DNA of 23,694 bases. Origin: JBEKSX01 sp049516635 (GTDB lineage Bacteria; Bacteroidota; Ignavibacteria; Tepidaquicellales; OLB5). The stretch is taken from NCBI GenBank assembly GCA_049516635.1, contig JBEKSX010000046.1, positions 1-23,694 of the forward strand, given 5' to 3'. Positions within the stretch are counted from its first letter, which is position 1; the number at the start of each line of letters is the position of its first letter. Positions 23,644-23,694 of the stretch are shown here, in pieces. The position numbers were made by a program, and so were the translations under genes. The notes under the pieces were generated by a model. That model had not been told where the DNA came from, made no database searches, and saw nothing but the letters and a program-made list of their open reading frames with translations.

Positions 23644-23694
23644 GGCGACGTACCCAAGTGGTTAAGGGAGAGGTCTGCAACCCGCTGCAGGCGG
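23644..23694 (+). tRNA. tRNA-Cys (anticodon GCA), 5' part only, sequence breaks in the anticodon loop
   Basis: Acceptor 5' strand GGCGACG, then TA, a D arm CCC/GGG around AAGTGGTTAA, and anticodon 5' stem GAGGT with loop CTGCAA. The anticodon GCA is at 23677-23679. This matches bacterial tRNA-Cys closely. After 23680 an ACCTC strand should pair with GAGGT; instead the sequence is CCCGCTGCAGGCGG, the same repeat as at 23576-23595, and the window ends. The gene is either interrupted by the repeat, contains an intervening sequence at about position 37/38, or is an assembly artefact at a contig end. Confidence 0.7.
23675..23694. repeat. 20-base repeat, second copy, overlapping the tRNA-Cys anticodon loop
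   Basis: An exact copy of 23576-23595. Its first six bases (CTGCAA) double as the tRNA-Cys anticodon loop, so the true junction cannot be placed to the base. The copy runs to the last base of the window. Confidence 0.8.

Overview
The window looks like a chromosomal segment of a Bacteroidota/Chlorobiota-group bacterium, most likely Ignavibacteria. The strongest clue is the secreted subtilase at 4786-7605. It ends in a type IX secretion (T9SS) type A sorting domain of the NYPNPFNPTT class, and such C-terminal domains are typical of Ignavibacteria and their relatives. Other supporting signs are a periplasmic thioredoxin-TPR protein, a stand-alone TonB-type protein, frequent non-ATG starts and small hairpin repeats scattered between genes. 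The assignment is inference from sequence; no database search was possible.

Layout. Positions 1-333 hold the 3' end of a PAP2-family phosphatase gene. Positions 380-2924 (minus strand) are a very AT-rich, tightly packed restriction-modification cassette: a DNA methyltransferase with an N-terminal helix-turn-helix, a TdeIII-like restriction endonuclease and a small unknown protein. It has the look of a horizontally acquired island. Next come a TonB-like protein (3064-3861, plus), a small predicted membrane protein (3995-4117, minus), a thioredoxin-type arsenate reductase (4165-4596, minus) and the T9SS-exported S8 protease (4786-7605, minus) with its own terminator. A 957-base gap (7606-8562) is packed with palindromes and hairpins.

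Positions 8846-12189 (minus) look like one compact operon. In transcription order it holds a GTG-started membrane protein with an SH3-like outer domain, purS, purQ, two tandem tatA-type genes and gatA. It mixes purine synthesis, Tat export and tRNA amidation. An unknown 99-residue gene (8563-8862, plus) converges on its end. A periplasmic thioredoxin-TPR protein (12332-13405, minus) diverges from a plus-strand run made of a membrane-anchored penicillin-acylase-family hydrolase, rsmA (16S rRNA dimethylation) and mfd (transcription-coupled repair). A terminator follows. Then comes a 949-residue protein that joins a gluzincin peptidase domain, a PD40/TolB-type propeller and an Omp85-like beta-barrel. 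The window closes with a complete tRNA-Gly(GCC) and the 5' part of a tRNA-Cys(GCA). The tRNA-Cys sequence departs from a tRNA fold in the anticodon loop, where it runs into a repeat also present about 100 bases upstream.

The most interesting items are the peptidase-propeller-Omp85 fusion, the restriction island with its unknown third gene, the palindrome cluster at 7840-8483 and the interrupted tRNA-Cys.
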